Part shown: positions 1 to 13,660 of the stretch, in pieces
How the letters are laid out: every line of letters begins with the position of its first letter
Position numbering within the stretch: the first letter of the stretch is position 1
NCBI GenBank assembly: GCA_030141605.1
Contig: JAQGDQ010000002.1
Span: forward strand, 2,276,501-2,340,500
Direction: 5' to 3'
Source: Tubiluchus corallicola
Taxonomy: Eukaryota; Priapulida; Priapulimorpha; Priapulimorphida; Tubiluchidae
DNA: 64,000 nucleotides
Program-made: the position numbers and the translations under genes
Notes under the pieces: generated by a model
What the model saw: the letters and a program-made list of their open reading frames with translations, nothing else
The model's database searches: none
What the model was told of the DNA's origin: nothing

Positions 1-1573
1 TGATCTTACAGTTTTGCATTTGCAATGAAGATCTAGAGTCCTATACAACCACAGTAGTCACTAGTACTTCTCAAGTAGGTGGAATAATGTTGTATGTCAT
101 TGTATCCCATTCTGTTCTTTTCATGTTTCAGTGTTTATAGATCAATTGGTTAAGTATTCAACAAGAAATGCACATTCATAATTTTTTTGATGTAATTATA
201 TTTCTAGTAAATGTTTTGCCACCTTACTGTAGCTCCATGGCTTTGTAAAAATCAGCTTACGTAAGTGCATCTGTGTTCTAATTTATATTAGTAATAAAAC
301 ATCTTTGAATGAATAACACGAACAATGTCTAATGCTCACTTTTCAGCTGTAAAGTTACCTTGCATTTATGCTGCTGAAACTTAACCCTGTATTTTAACTC
401 ATAGTGGGTTTTGTTAGGCCATATCCTCCTTGAGTAAGTTGAAACAACCTAGACATGATAATAAGGCGATTTTCTTGGTGGTTACCATCTATTTAGTTAC
501 CAAGATAATCAAGCAAGTTTCAAATCAAAGTATGATGCCCAATTTACATTCTTCTCATACTGGGCCTAGAGCTAGAATTTACAGAGAGCTGAATGGGTGG
601 TGTTTTCAGTTACAAATCAGAGAAAGGCACATAATACACATTAAAGCTTAACACTACACATTGAACTGAGACACGCAACATAAAACCAAATGATGTTCTA
701 CAGCTTTATACAGCTACCACATTCAGCTTTGCGAAAAATTGTTACATGTTAATATTTTCATATGTCCAGTGTCTACTGCCAAATAAGTGTGAACCAGGCG
801 TAAATAAAATATACACCTCAATAAACAAAAAAAAACTTGTGGATGACACTTAATGCATTACTCAAGCATTTACGGTAATATAAATTCCATCAGTAATTCG
901 GAGATGTAATCAATCTTCTTCATTGTTTACTAACAATGTTCGGAATAAACATTTTGGTCATTTTTTATTACCGGTCATTTTAGTTATGTCGCATTTTTTG
1001 ATTACCTGTGTCTGTAACAGTACTATTTCAACACCAATACACATGCTTCCACCCCAAAATTATGAAAAGAGTATTTAAAAATGTGAAAATCTTGTAGAAA
1101 CAAAAGTGTAATTGCCTGGCTGCATAGATTAGTCGGCAACATGCTTAAATTGGGATCCAAAGGCAGCAAGTTTGTGTCTCGCACTGGCTATTTTTATCCT
1201 CCATTGAGTAAGGTGGCATACTGATTGGCACTGCGTCCAGGTCATTTGGATGTTCTAAGTGAGTGAATAAATAATACTTGGAGATGATTAGTAAATGAAA
1301 TTATCAGTAATTTTAAATGCGAGAACATGTGAAGAGGGCTTCTTGGGACTGTCCTGGAAAAAATAATTGGAAGATCAGGTGCACACATGTAAAATCATGC
1401 CATTAATCATACATATTCTTTATTCACTGCAATGGATTAATTACACAAAAATTAAATATTCATCAGAAATTTTCAAATGAAGTGTTAAAGTTAGGCTTTC
1501 TTCCGTGTTTATGTACACTTCATATTTACATACTTGCCATACACCAGATGCAAATGGTTTCCAAAAAGGCATT
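1..1573. other. Intergenic flank, no gene seen
   Basis: I found no exon with family resemblance or convincing splice signals on either strand here. A plus-strand AATAAA at 293-298 could be the 3' end of a gene lying to the left of the window, but no coding sequence supports that. The right part should be the 3' untranslated region of the minus-strand thioesterase gene that stops at 1574. Confidence 0.5.
1419..1424 (-). promoter_or_regulatory. Putative polyadenylation signal of ACOT/BAAT copy 1
   Basis: The plus strand reads TTTATT, which is AATAAA on the minus strand, about 150 nt downstream of the stop codon at 1574-1576. It is the first canonical hexamer I noticed after the stop. The motif is common in AT-rich DNA, so the call rests on position. 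Confidence 0.4.
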
Positions 1574-4500
1574 CTACATTTTGCTAGTTGTTAAACTACT
1601 ATGATTTCCACTAACATTCTCATTAAAAAAGGATAAAACTTTTTTCCAGCTGTCTTCCTGTGCAAAACTGTGCTCCACAATAGCTCCTCCAAATAACGAC
1701 ATGACTTCTAAAATGTAATAAAAAAACGTAAGAAATAGTGCCTATAAAAAGTCAACGAACACTACAATCTGGTACGCATCCTAAATTGGCTGTACAGATT
1801 TGGTAATGCATCCTGTTCCCAAAATAACGTGGGGTACACATCTTGTATGGCTCCCTCTCCTATGTACAGATAATTCAGGCATAATGTAAAACAGAAAAGA
1901 AAATGATCAATGTCAAATGAAATTCGATATTATAAGACAATTGTTTAATGCCAGACATAGACAACATAAAAATAACTTGAAATTGAATGCAGATATAAGG
2001 CTCAGGTTGACTTCACTAATGGTACAAGCAAGAAAATCAAACATAGTTAGGTTTACAAAATCACTGTATTTGCAAATACTTAGTTTTTACCCATAAAATA
2101 ATGTATAAATGAAAGTAAAAAATATAATTTATTTATACGATCTATGTATAATTTGCACTACTGCACTATTATTTGCCCCTGTGGCACATCTGGGTGCTTT
2201 TTCCTATTTCCTATAGTATGCATTACTTCATTTAACATCATGTTTTGCTGGCACTGATTAAGGGAAGACTTACTGTATATGTAGAAAACTCTCACCATGT
2301 ATAAAATGAATAGAACAAGTGGAACATTGAAATGGTATGTGCTTGCTTAGCAATCAAAAGGTCATAGTGAAACAAGCTTGGTTAGTAACTAGATGGTGAC
2401 TGACTGACTAGTGTGCCCACACACAGTTTCATCGGCATAGTACTTCTCTTGTGGAGAAGCTGACAGAAATCAGAAGGTGGATGAGGTACCATGTGCTGTA
2501 TGCTTGATTGTTTTGGGTAGGTAACATTACTGCTTGGTATGCAAAGTGGTTGGGTAGTATAATAATAGGCAGTGTGGTGGACTGATGAAAGGAATTTGAT
2601 GATATGAGTCATCGATTAAAGCATAAAGTTGCCAAGACCGTTAACACTACAAGCACCACTGTTGGAAGCTGGAAACTAACAACTTGCAGTATGCTAACCT
2701 GTTTAAAAATGGTTCTTGAAAATAAATTATTTTTGAAGGAAAAAATCTTTCTGCAAATTACAAGTCATTTCCTAAAAAAGAATTCCATAGAAAGTAATTC
2801 CAGAATGCCAAGGTAAATTAACCTGTTACAGAAACTCTAATTTTGCAATCTAACTATTACTTGTCAACTTTTTTTCAGCACTTTACCTGTTATATCATGT
2901 TTGCTTAAATTGTTGGCATTGCCAAGGTAAACTAACCTATTATAGAAACTCTAGTTTTACAATCTAACTATTACTTGTCAACTTTTTTCAAGCATTTTAC
3001 TTTTCTGTTATATCATGTTGCTGTGACTATAACCTATACCTTATCTGAAAGGGTGAAATCTTGTAAAAAAAGGAAGTCCTCACCAATTTCACAACCAAAA
3101 TATGTCTTCAGCTGAGTGGCTGTGCAGATAGGCAATGTCAGGCCTGTTTAGTAAATGGATTGGTGACTATCAAAAAAACTTTTGGGCAATTTTATCTGCT
3201 ACACTGATTTCGTTGAAGGAGAATATAAGCATCAAAATGGGTAAAACACATCTGCTGATTTAGTGTCTCATCTTAAAGAACTGTCCTCTAAAATTTGGTC
3301 TGCTGCAACCACCAACAAAATGAGTAGGCTCTACCCCATCCGGTGCCTCAGCCATGTAAAAAAAGCAGAGCCTAATTAGTGATGAACATTATTAATAAGC
3401 AGGTGTTGTTAGTAACTACAAACTGCCTGTCAGGCTCATCTATACAATCCCCGACATACTTGTACTATCAATCCAGGTTTTGTTAGCAACAGGCATATAC
3501 GGAGGGTCAATCACATGTCCAGCACCTGGATACACAAGCACTTCATAGTTCATCTTGCTGTGCTTTTCCATATATTCAGTTAAGGATGCAAGGTGTTTCT
3601 CCACTCCTACACTTTTATCATCTCCCCCACAGAGAAATAAAAGGTTTGCTGTTGTTTCTTTGAGCTGAATAAAAAAAAACAATTGTCTGCAACGTGCATA
3701 CATGCCAGAATAAAATAAAGTTTATTGCCAATACCGCATAAGTGAAAAGAGATTTTGCAATTTTCTTACATGTATGTGCTCGAGATCTTGTAACTGGTTT
3801 GTCTAAGTTCCAGTATAAGAGCATGAAAGCCAGTATAATGACAGAAACTAACAGATTGCCTGTGCTTTAAAAAATTCACTAGGAAAATGGTGTTAGTATA
3901 CACAGTCAAGATATTAAACCGAATTTTGCATAATTGTGTGACCAGTATATTGTCTGACAAACGCTAATAAAAACTACTTGCTTCATAAAACTCCATTTTG
4001 ACATACCTGAATAAAGCTTTCTGGTAAAATTACAGTATTTTGTCCAAATATTATGCCTTCATCTGTGACGACCGCATCATAAGAACTGAAATAATAAACA
4101 AACATAAGTCTAGGCTACACTAAAATAGGCCAACCATTGCTGCAGCAATAGCAGATTTAATAGATAAATTGAGCAAAAGCCCCAAAATCAACGACACTCG
4201 GATGTAAGAATGCAAAAAATTGCTTATACATTTATTTGGATAAATTGGGTTAACGAGTTGTATAAAAGTACATGTAGTTTGATTAACAATAATCTGTTTG
4301 ATTCTATTTATGTCATGTGACAATTGTAATTTTATGATTGTTTTGTTATTGGCTGCAAGGCTACTTAGGTTTGAAATAATAAATTCCACTTATTTTAGGT
4401 GAATGCAAACAAGATGCTACAGTTCTCTGTTTCAAAAGCAAGGTTGAGTGTACCATAATGACTACATGCTCCACTGGTACTGTGTTTGTTGTTGTTTCAA

Positions 4501-7500
4501 TCGTGGACATACACAACTCATATTATTTAGTATATGATATAAGACCTTACTAAAATTTTCAAGGTCAAAGAAAAATGTAAGTAGTGTGCCTTCACTTTAA
4601 ACTTTGAATGCACTCGTAGAAACTGATGTTGTCATCTTTCTAGAATATAGCAAAATGTCAATCATACAAGCCACTGAATCAGCCATAACACAAATGCATT
4701 CCATGAAAGCTGTTATGCCAGTTATGCACTTTATCAAAGCTGTCACGATAGTGATGCACTTCACTAATCAGTCTGCAACGGCAATCATTCACTCCACTCC
4801 ACCGATATTTTTTTGATGGCAAACTAAGTACTTATGTTGGTTAGCATTACTACGTTGATGATAGTATCTCTGCAGCAAGTTTACCACAAGAGTGATGCAT
4901 TTACAGCATCGCAGTGAATGCCAATTAGCGAGGTCCACACTTAATCAGAAAAGCACTGATGCATGCTAGTCACATTTGTCAAATGCTGAATTTGCAATGA
5001 TAATGCTTATTTAGATTTTTCATAACTTCCCTTAAAGCAATTAACGCACTCACCACATTGGAAACGTTTCTCCTCTATACAAGAGCATGCCACTATGAGC
5101 CACCATAGCACCAACAGCAACAACAGCTTTAATCTGAAGTAAACAATCAGTGTCCAGCAGTAACAATGCATATATCAATCGTCAACTACTGCCACACTAC
5201 TTTTATTTTTTCATCTTTTTTGTTTTCTTCTGTAATTACTTTACAAAGTTAATTTCTAAATATGATAGGACTACTTAAAATAACCTATTATAGATACTCT
5301 AGTTTTACAATCTAACTATTACTTGTCAACTTTTTTTCAAGCATTTTACTTTTCTGTTAAAACATGTTGCTTAAATCATGAACTTAAAAAACCATGTAAA
5401 TGGCTAGCATATTTCAAAAGAGTTGGGCTAGTATGCAAAACAGTTATTTTCAAGTGAAAAATGGCTGTAATGAAAAATGGAAACAAAAAAACGTGTAGTG
5501 AAAGATTCTTGCAAGTTATGAAATTATAACCAAAATTAATAGACTAGCAACTTAACAGTTTATTAAATTCATTAAGAACTATGAAAGAAGAAAAATGCTC
5601 TTTTAAATATTCTAAAAATTTCAGAAATTAATGTTCTCGCATTGTAGCAGTTTGTCTTTAAGTTATGTGGCGGTGATTGTTATAAGCAGATGCTTTGGAA
5701 ATAAGCCTTTTCACAGTTTCGCTGTGCACATGCGCAGTTGTTGTAGACTAAAAATTAACTTTACCCTGCAAAATGGCTTAGCTACAACCATCACATGACT
5801 ACGTGAAATGGGTGAGACACGTGGTTAAAGTCATATGCCATGCAGGATAATAGTAAGTTAACACTGAACAATATCTGTAGAGTTGCGTAATTTGTAACTT
5901 GTTAGAGTATAACTGTACAGCTTTAAACTAACATGTTACCTCTTATACGAAAATAACTAGCAAAATACCAGCAGCAATCAATGTAAAGTGAAATGGGTGA
6001 CTATTAACATCAAGACTTGGTACTATTACAATAGCATGGGCTGCGAGGCATTGCCAGGTGAACACAAACACGTTGTTGGGTAAAGACAGCCTTTGACCTT
6101 TTCACAGTCACCAACAATGCCTGGAAGTGTGAAAGGGCTTGTTCTCATACGTGAATACTGAAACACTTAGGAACAATGTAAACAGATATATTACTTTATG
6201 TTTGTTTGGCAAGTATGAAGCCATAGACAATCCTGCTTCGCCACCAAAAGAGGTACCAATAACACCAATACCATAAGACATAACTTTTGGATGGTTGCAA
6301 AATACTTCTATTGCCTCCTAAAGAATTCAAAGGTGTTTAACTACAAACTACAAAATGTCAAATTATTACATTAGATGCTAAGAAATGAGTACACCTATAC
6401 AGCTGCTAACTCGATATAAAAATTCCACAAAATTAAATGGCAATTTTAGCAAGCTGTAAGCAAAAGATAAAAAACTTACTGATAAAAATTTGTTTATAAT
6501 CCTAAGACCACACTCAAGATTCAAAAAAGAGGCATGAAAAACAAAAAAATTTTACAGGCACAACAAATTTTAAAAAATACTTCTTGGGCATAGCTTTAAT
6601 GGTTTATAAATTATTAGATGTATTTTGATGACCTTTATTGATTGATTTAGACTCTGTTGGCAAGTATTTACTATCGAAAAAAGATTACGAAAAAATTCAA
6701 TGATTAAATTGTGACATCGTTATTGCATTTCTTGCACATTTAAATCACTTTTGTTTACCAAAAAGTTATGAGATTTCACAAAGGTATGAAACAAGGCTAG
6801 TCTCTTGAGCAAATTTCTGAAAAGGATTGTGTTAGACTCTAAAACTATACCAAGGAGTAATCTTTGGACAATGTATGAAGAATTGTCTCTTAAGAACACG
6901 TACCCCACCTTTAACTAAAGGCACAATTTTGAACCCTTTACCTGAAATGGTAGCTAATATTATTACCACAGAGTCAAATTTTAAAATGACTCCAAAAACC
7001 ATTTCATATTTGACCAACTATATAAATGAATGTAGATTGCTGTGCACCAGAGTTTTATACAACGGGCATAATCTAACAGGTAAATGCCTTTTAAATGATT
7101 TTAAATAATACTGGAATCCAAACTAGATGCAGCAATCATTTACAAACACTTTCTCACCTCAAAATATTCTAGATTAATTTGAATTGGAGAAATATTTGGA
7201 AGATCTTCGTAAAAGGAATAAGGAAGACACAAAGTTGCAAAACCATGAGACGCAAGGAGAGCGGACCTGCACTCAAATATTCCACCTATCCCATATAAAT
7301 CGATAATACCAGGAAATGGCCCACAACCTATAATACACAAAAACCTATAGAACAAAACTAAAACATGTGGCAATAATGCTGATGGACTTGAAAGTAATGA
7401 GACTGATTGACTGGTTGATTCAGATTAAGGATTAGAATTGATTTAGCTTTGAGCTGGTGAAAAAATCAGAATTGAAGTCAATTTTGTTTAGAAAGATTCA

Positions 7501-10500
7501 GAAGTTTGCAATGCCTCACAAGATGTTTTTGACTCAAATGCTGAGGAATGCCTTCGTTGTCAAAATGAATTATTCTGAATGTGAAAAAAAAAAATTTAAC
7601 TGTGTCAGAAAATTTGGAATTTAAGTTGACACTATTTATTTTGGCATTGAAGTTAATCTAATTTTTTTATTTGAATCAGATAAACTTTTGTTTTTTGAAC
7701 ACATGTCAAGCAGTGATAACAGACTAAGACCAAAGCAAATAAAATCAAAATAACAGAGACTTTTTATACAAGCTATTAAGGGAGTATAAAATTATGTTGA
7801 AAGTCTGGAGAAAGAATTCACTTACGCATGCATTTACTTTCTTGGCAAAGCAATAGTCTGCCTTGTGTACACGCTGCTAGCAAAAAGAATTATTCTTGAT
7901 TTTTTTCTATAGCATGTGCAAAATCGTATATTGACTGAACGACACGAAAAAATGTAGTAAAAAGCAGGAAAGGCACTATGCTTTGCAAAAATTTATGTTC
8001 ATAATTTTTGAACTGCAGTTTTTTTAAAAGGAAGTAAAATTAGAATGAATCCTTGAATAGACAAAAAAATGTAGAAAAACATTAAGGGAAAGTACAAATA
8101 CACAGCGATTGTTGCCCAAACATGTATGAATTCATTACAGAAATAGAAACACCAACTTGTGCAGAGACTTTGACAAAATTTTTTAAAAAGACAAATTGAA
8201 CGTATGCCTCAATAAAGGTTTATTTTTTAATTTAAAACTAACCAGGTGGTAGGTAAAGTATTCCTCTTACTGCACCACTGTGTATAATCTCTACTGTAAC
8301 ACCTTCTCTCCTGTACCACCTGCGTAAAGATTTTTCTGTCAATGGAGTTACACCTGATTGTAATACTTCAGCAGCTTCTATGAGCCCATCATACACAAGC
8401 AGTTTATACCGGAGAGGCTCACTTGTGTCTTTCTTGTGTAATCGTATTCCCTCCTGTTCTCCAGGAAGCACTTTTAATGAGCAGAATAAACCCATGGGCA
8501 TTAGGCCTGAAAACACGTAATTACAGCAAATGTGAAGTTGTTATGGGCCCTGCTTTCTTGTTGAAGGTACGGCATCTGCCCACACAAGCACTGTTGTGAG
8601 TGGCATGCAGAAAGACTTAGAATAATCGCGTAATTTTTGGAAGCATCCGGAATTCAGAAATCTGTACACGTTATACTACGAATTATCTGAAATGATCTGT
8701 ATATAGTAATCGGGCTTCCGTAATGTTATGGAACATTCTGTAATTATAAAAATAAGACTGCCCACAGATATAATCAGTGCAGATTATTAGGTTGGTAGTA
8801 ATAGTAGTAAAAATTTTATTCATAGTCAAAGTTTGCAAAAGACAACATTAGCTGATGGTTATTTTCCGATGGGGTGAAAAAAAATTATAATACAAAGCAC
8901 ACAATGCATGACATAACCCAGTTTTACAATACTCCTATCTGCTATCTGTGGGCAGTAGCATACATTTTGTTAGAAATAGTAAAATACAATCACAAATTTC
9001 AAAACTCTATAATGCATCTTCTTCATTTTCTAAACATTCGTACTTCAATAGCAATAAAAAGTTAATGAACAATAACTAAATTGAGATTTTGCAAAAGCAT
9101 GGAAGATTTTTAATTTACCGTATTTATTCGAGTATAACGCACACACGTGTATAATGCGCACACCTAATTTTCGATTAAAAATCGGTATAAAATTTTGTTT
9201 CACTTTTTCTCGGCTCAGAAAAAGCAGTGTAAGTGACAAACGTTGTTGAACACGTGCAGCCATGAGAAAAATCATTTATTGACAATGTAAAGTAAATTGT
9301 GAACACAATACCGAAATAAAATTTATAATATTTATTAAAAATCATTCAATTTATTTATATACCAGTAAATAAAAATGTAAATAACACTGAATTGAAACTT
9401 TATAACTCTGGATATTGGTAATTGTGCAAAACATGCAATGCTTAATTCAAGTTGTAGTGTGGGCGAGGCGAGGCGAGGCGAGGAAATAATCAACTACCAT
9501 ACATCATAGTGGATAATAAGAATTCTTGGAAATGGCACCATCTGACAAAGTCTGCTGATGACACAAATATTATTGACTATTTCCTTAGCTACGCCTTGCC
9601 TTTGCAGTGAATATTGCGCATGCGCATGAGCTATTGAGAATTATTTATTTTAGATCGTACAAGCAAGTGCTTTGGATACTGTTGCTAAAAATAGACCATA
9701 GGCGTTTTGTGGGTCGAGAGATGTGGCTGCATTCAATATTTTGCAATTGTGGACAGCGATATCTTCGACTAATGTGTCATTGCACAAATAATATATTGAA
9801 ACATCTAATATGTCACCCCACCCCTCATTTATAATGCGCACCCAAACTTTAAGTTCTTTTTTTAGCTAGAAAGTTTTGCGCGTTATACTCGAATAAATAC
9901 GGTACATTCAATTTCTAGCATGTGACGTAAATGCTTTTTTATTGTGTGAGTTTTGTGTTCTTGATTATGGAATGCAAACATTTTTATACATTTTATGCTG
10001 CTGCCTTTACTGTGTTCATTATCGCGTATTGCAATAATTATGTTAATTACTGCTTGTAATGTGCTCAGTTATTTCTGTCTGTGGCTTTAAAGATTTTAGT
10101 ATTGCAATAAAGATAAAAAATAAATAAAATCGCAGAACGTTATCCTCAGTTGTGAATAGCTATTTAACCAAGCATAAAGCATTGAAGTGATTCATACAGC
10201 AACAATTCTGTGGATGGTGTATGTAGTGGAGCCATGCGGGAGTTAAAATAATATTTTAAATAATGTAAAAGTAAAATATTGTAATGAATATTATGAGTAT
10301 TGTTATGTTAACATAAGAGTAATGTTATGAAGAGCTCAAACTTTTGTTAATGAAGTTAACGTTTTCGCAAATACACATAATTTAGAATTCACTAATACAC
10401 ACTGTAAGAATGGCAGTAAAACTACAGCATTTGACATATAAAAATTACCTTTATATGATCCACCGAAACAATGATGCTCAGACAGATTGACTTCTCCTTT

Positions 10501-11180
10501 ATTTGTTGCTTGGAAATGTCCACACGATGCCCAGCCTCTGTTATCTTCCACAATATGAGCCACTACAGTAATTTTTTGATCTAAAGAAAGAAATTTACAT
10601 GAGACTATTGACTTTGGTTGAGCAAAAATATTAAGAATTTCACACTAAAATTCAACATTTAATATGTCTGTTTATCAAGTGTAAGAACCTACACAACTGA
10701 CAATAATTTACATAAAAAACTTCTATTTTATTCAGATATAGCAGTTCATGAAATATGGACTGTTGAGCAGTCCACATATTTGTAAACACTTTTTTGACCA
10801 AATAATTTATTCTTACTTTTTAATTTACATGGCATTTATGTAGCTAGTGGGTGCGGATATGGATGTATTTTTCACCTGCGGAAAAAATCAGTAGGAAATA
10901 ACTGTAGGAAAAGAATTATAACACATATGCAGGCTGCATAAACAGATGCAATGAAAAACAATATAAACCGATTTTATCTATTCTGCAATCCCAAAAACGC
11001 ATCTGCATCGGCATGCTACATAAATGCCACTTTAGTTTGCAGATATAGGCCCAATTTAAAGAAAGTGGCTCTGAAAGGAAAACTTTATTTTAATTTTATA
11101 CCTGGGAGCAATCCTGTCACCAAAATTCTAATGACTTCATCAACGATAGCAGTACTTGGCAACACGTGGATGGCCACCAT
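1574..11180 (-). CDS. Acyl-CoA thioesterase / BAAT family protein, copy 1
   Basis: Nine coding exons (minus strand): 11102-11180, 10449-10580, 8243-8506, 7158-7327, 6195-6317, 5054-5133, 4007-4085, 3460-3664, 1574-1707. All are bounded by AG/GT and joined in frame to 421 residues, the usual family length. The start is the ATG at 11180; the protein begins [19 protein letters not shown]. Residues ~8-140 match the N-terminal Bile_hydr_Trans domain (MPMGLF, LYLPPG), and ~160-415 the BAAT_C alpha/beta hydrolase domain ([25 protein letters not shown]). The predicted triad is Ser238 in GTSFG, Asp325 in GGDDK and His359 in GAGHVIDPP. Family members hydrolyse acyl-CoAs or conjugate bile acids to amino acids; a serine nucleophile favours thioesterase activity. 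The C-terminus TSKM resembles a PTS1 peroxisomal signal. Exon 8 ends at an internal donor (A|GTATGT) that splices to exon 9; read-through would stop at 3440. An acceptor-like site at 11202-11203 suggests an upstream noncoding exon. Substrate unknown. Confidence 0.88.
2810..3020. repeat. Direct duplication of a ~95-bp dispersed repeat (two copies)
   Basis: Two neighbouring copies, about 2810-2905 and 2923-3020, share the core ATCTAACTATTACTTGTCAA and flanking AAGGTAAA-TAACCT and TATATCATGTT segments with a few differences. They lie in the last intron of ACOT/BAAT copy 1. A third copy is at about 5275-5370. Confidence 0.75.
5275..5370. repeat. Third copy of the ~95-bp dispersed repeat
   Basis: This repeats the sequence seen at 2810-3020, including the core ATCTAACTATTACTTGTCAA and the following CATTTTACTTTTCTGTTA. 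It is closest to the copy at 2923-3020. It lies in intron 5 of ACOT/BAAT copy 1, between exons 5 and 6. No terminal inverted repeat or target duplication was visible, so its origin is unknown. Confidence 0.7.
9118..9902. mobile_element. Non-autonomous DNA transposon with TA target duplication
   Basis: The left end starts CCGTATTTATTCGAGTATAA. The right end, read in reverse complement, starts with the same 20 bases, giving a perfect terminal inverted repeat of about 24 bp. Both ends are flanked by TA (9116-9117 and 9903-9904), the duplication expected of Tc1/mariner or pogo-type transposition. The ~785 bp interior has no transposase reading frame and carries a short GAGGC tandem repeat at about 9463-9484. 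It sits in intron 2 of ACOT/BAAT copy 1. Superfamily is inferred from the TA duplication only. Confidence 0.85.
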
Positions 11181-13660
11181 TCCTGCTGCTTTAGTAGAAG
11201 TCTAGCAACCACAAAACCAAACAAGATTTCCACTAAATAAACAAATTGAAAGTATTGATATATGAACAAATAATGCATTTTCATTGATTCAATATTACGA
11301 AAGCATTGCAAGGTTATCTGCCTGTCAAATAAATGTTAAAATACTTAAATTATAATATTTACTTGACATTAAAATCTGCACAATTTCATACAATTTTGTA
11401 AGTAAAAAACAGTACACGTGGCAAAAAAACACAAAGCCTTGTGACTGGTCATAAAAGATACACATTCTAGCTCTTTTTGTTCATTTTTTCCAAATAATGA
11501 TTGCTCCAATACATCTTTTATATAATATGTGTTACTGAACACCAGTTTATCTGTTGAAGAACAAATAACAATTAGCTTATAATCAATTGTTTTACAAAAA
11601 GCACTTGATAAGCAAACTAATATGGTACAAATGCATATAGTACACATACCTAAAGTTGTTATAACATTCATTTATCTTCTAATTCAGCAAAGAAACACCT
11701 TTCAATAATTGCAATGGTAAAATGATGATCACAGCCAGTTCACCAAAAATATGCTGACTGTGCTATTCCTGACACCGAATTTCAAAAATAAGTAAATAGC
11801 TTATCTGGTTATAAACCCAGCTAATTCTAGACTGGATATTTATTATAAAAAATTATGCAAAGTTTACAGTGGCTTTTATTGATTTAACACTTTATCTCGT
11901 ATAAGTGTTTGACCTACTCAAGGGTATGTGCAAGGTTATAACTAATAGATAAGTGCTACATCCCTACATGTATAACTGACTAATAATACGTGCACATTAG
12001 GACACCTGATACTACTGTAAGCATTTGTTAAAGTTGATAGCAGCCCTCTCAATTATTATATTCACAAAGTTTAGTATGACCAGCATAAGCAGTTTAAAAT
12101 CTAGTGTTAATGCTTACATAAATTTTTTGAATTGGTCACGCATAAGTCGTTTTACATGTATTTTTGCACCTATAATTGAAATATCCTTCTCAGCAGCTAG
12201 TTGCCTGAGATCCAGATTTTTTTTGTCACTAAGCAAGATTCATATTGAAGGGTCAAGAGGAATAATGAAGTTTTAACTTTCATACTTAGCATTAATGCTG
12301 CAATGCTGGAAAAAATTTGTTGGAATGTAAGTAAAAAGATCTATTATTTTACTTTTACAACAAGTTTGTGCAGTGGTAGACTTTTTAGTGAAGACCAGCA
12401 TTCTGGTCCTCAGGTAAGAGGGTTTAATTTTTCACATAAAACCTTGATAGAAATTATGAAATGCCCTTTATTTCTTGTGGTCAGTTTGGTTGTTGCTGGT
12501 TTTCTGGAATGCACGACAAATCACTGCCAAACATACACTCATTTTTCGTGTTTTTCCATATGTTTATGTATTTATACGGCTATCAGCGAGCAAGTATTTG
12601 CGAATCTGAGCCAGTGTGCTGACTGCCGATCTGTGTATTCACACAAATTTATCAATTTAGGGTGATAACTTGCATGCACAATTTATTCTGAAGGTGCTCT
12701 GTTTCTTAAACAGTTTAGAGAAGTGCAAAACTTTCTCAGAAGACTGAACTGTGCACATCCAGCTACAAACCTACATTGCTCACCAAACTACAAAGGGTAT
12801 GTATGTTGCTGGCTTGCACCCAATTTGCTGACTACACCATTTGAATCTTGGATTTACCTGGGCATTTGTTGCTAATGTGGGTTTGCACTGCTTTTGACAG
12901 AAAATGGCACATTAAGCTAATTCAAGTGTTCCATATGTAGAAACTTTTGTTTCACAAATATTAATTTGGAACTGCTGAAAGTCTTAAAAAGTAGACTGAC
13001 ATTCATTTTTTTATTTGAATTTCCAAAAAATATCTTGTTGAAAATGGCAAATTTCCGTGGTGAAAAAATCAATAGAGTGCGAGAATGGATTAGGTATGAA
13101 AATGTAAACTCCACTTTGTCTGATAACAAGATTTATTGATACTGCTTAGAGAATACTCTGAATGTCATAAGAAGGACACCTTGACAATCACATGGGTAGT
13201 AAATAAATATCATTGGTACGTGTTTTAGACCCAAGTCGGACTTTTTTGCTCCTCTCAATGATTGGAATTGTTTCAAGAAAAAGTCAGGTAAAATAAAATA
13301 TTAAAGTACAAATTTCATTCTGTTCTTACTGCAGCATGTATCAATAAGAACTGCTGCATGCAGATTCTGTCATTTATAACAATCACTGTTTTTTTACATC
13401 ATTAAATGGTGTGATACGCGAATGGTCCTTGCTTTGGTATTTACCAGCCTTCATGAACCAGAAGGAAGAATACACTCTTCTCCCTAAAGGATCTGGGATA
13501 TTTCCCCCTCAGCACTGAAGATTTTGTATTTTCTTGTAGCTAAGAAGAAGAACTTTGTTTCTGATGCTGTAAAGTCAGAGGATGATCCTAGCTGAGCCTA
13601 CAGTATTTTAGTCTTCTTTCTTATCACAGTGGACACAAATAGTTTCCAGAGAGAATTATT
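11181..13660. other. Spacer between copy 1 and pseudogene, no gene seen
   Basis: This is the 5' flank of ACOT/BAAT copy 1 and the 3' flank of the pseudogene. The acceptor-like TTGCTAG at 11202-11208 (minus strand) suggests that the copy 1 start codon lies in an exon preceded by a noncoding 5' exon, which I could not locate. The open frames of up to 120 codons here show no recognisable domain and no flanking splice logic. No promoter element was convincing. Confidence 0.5.

Noticed and set aside
3440-3459. Read-through end of ACOT/BAAT copy 1 at 3440 as the true C-terminus
   Set aside because: It would lack the conserved last segment ([13 protein letters not shown]) present in copies 3 and 4. 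That segment exists at 1574-1707 behind a matching acceptor, and the phase fits a splice at 3460.
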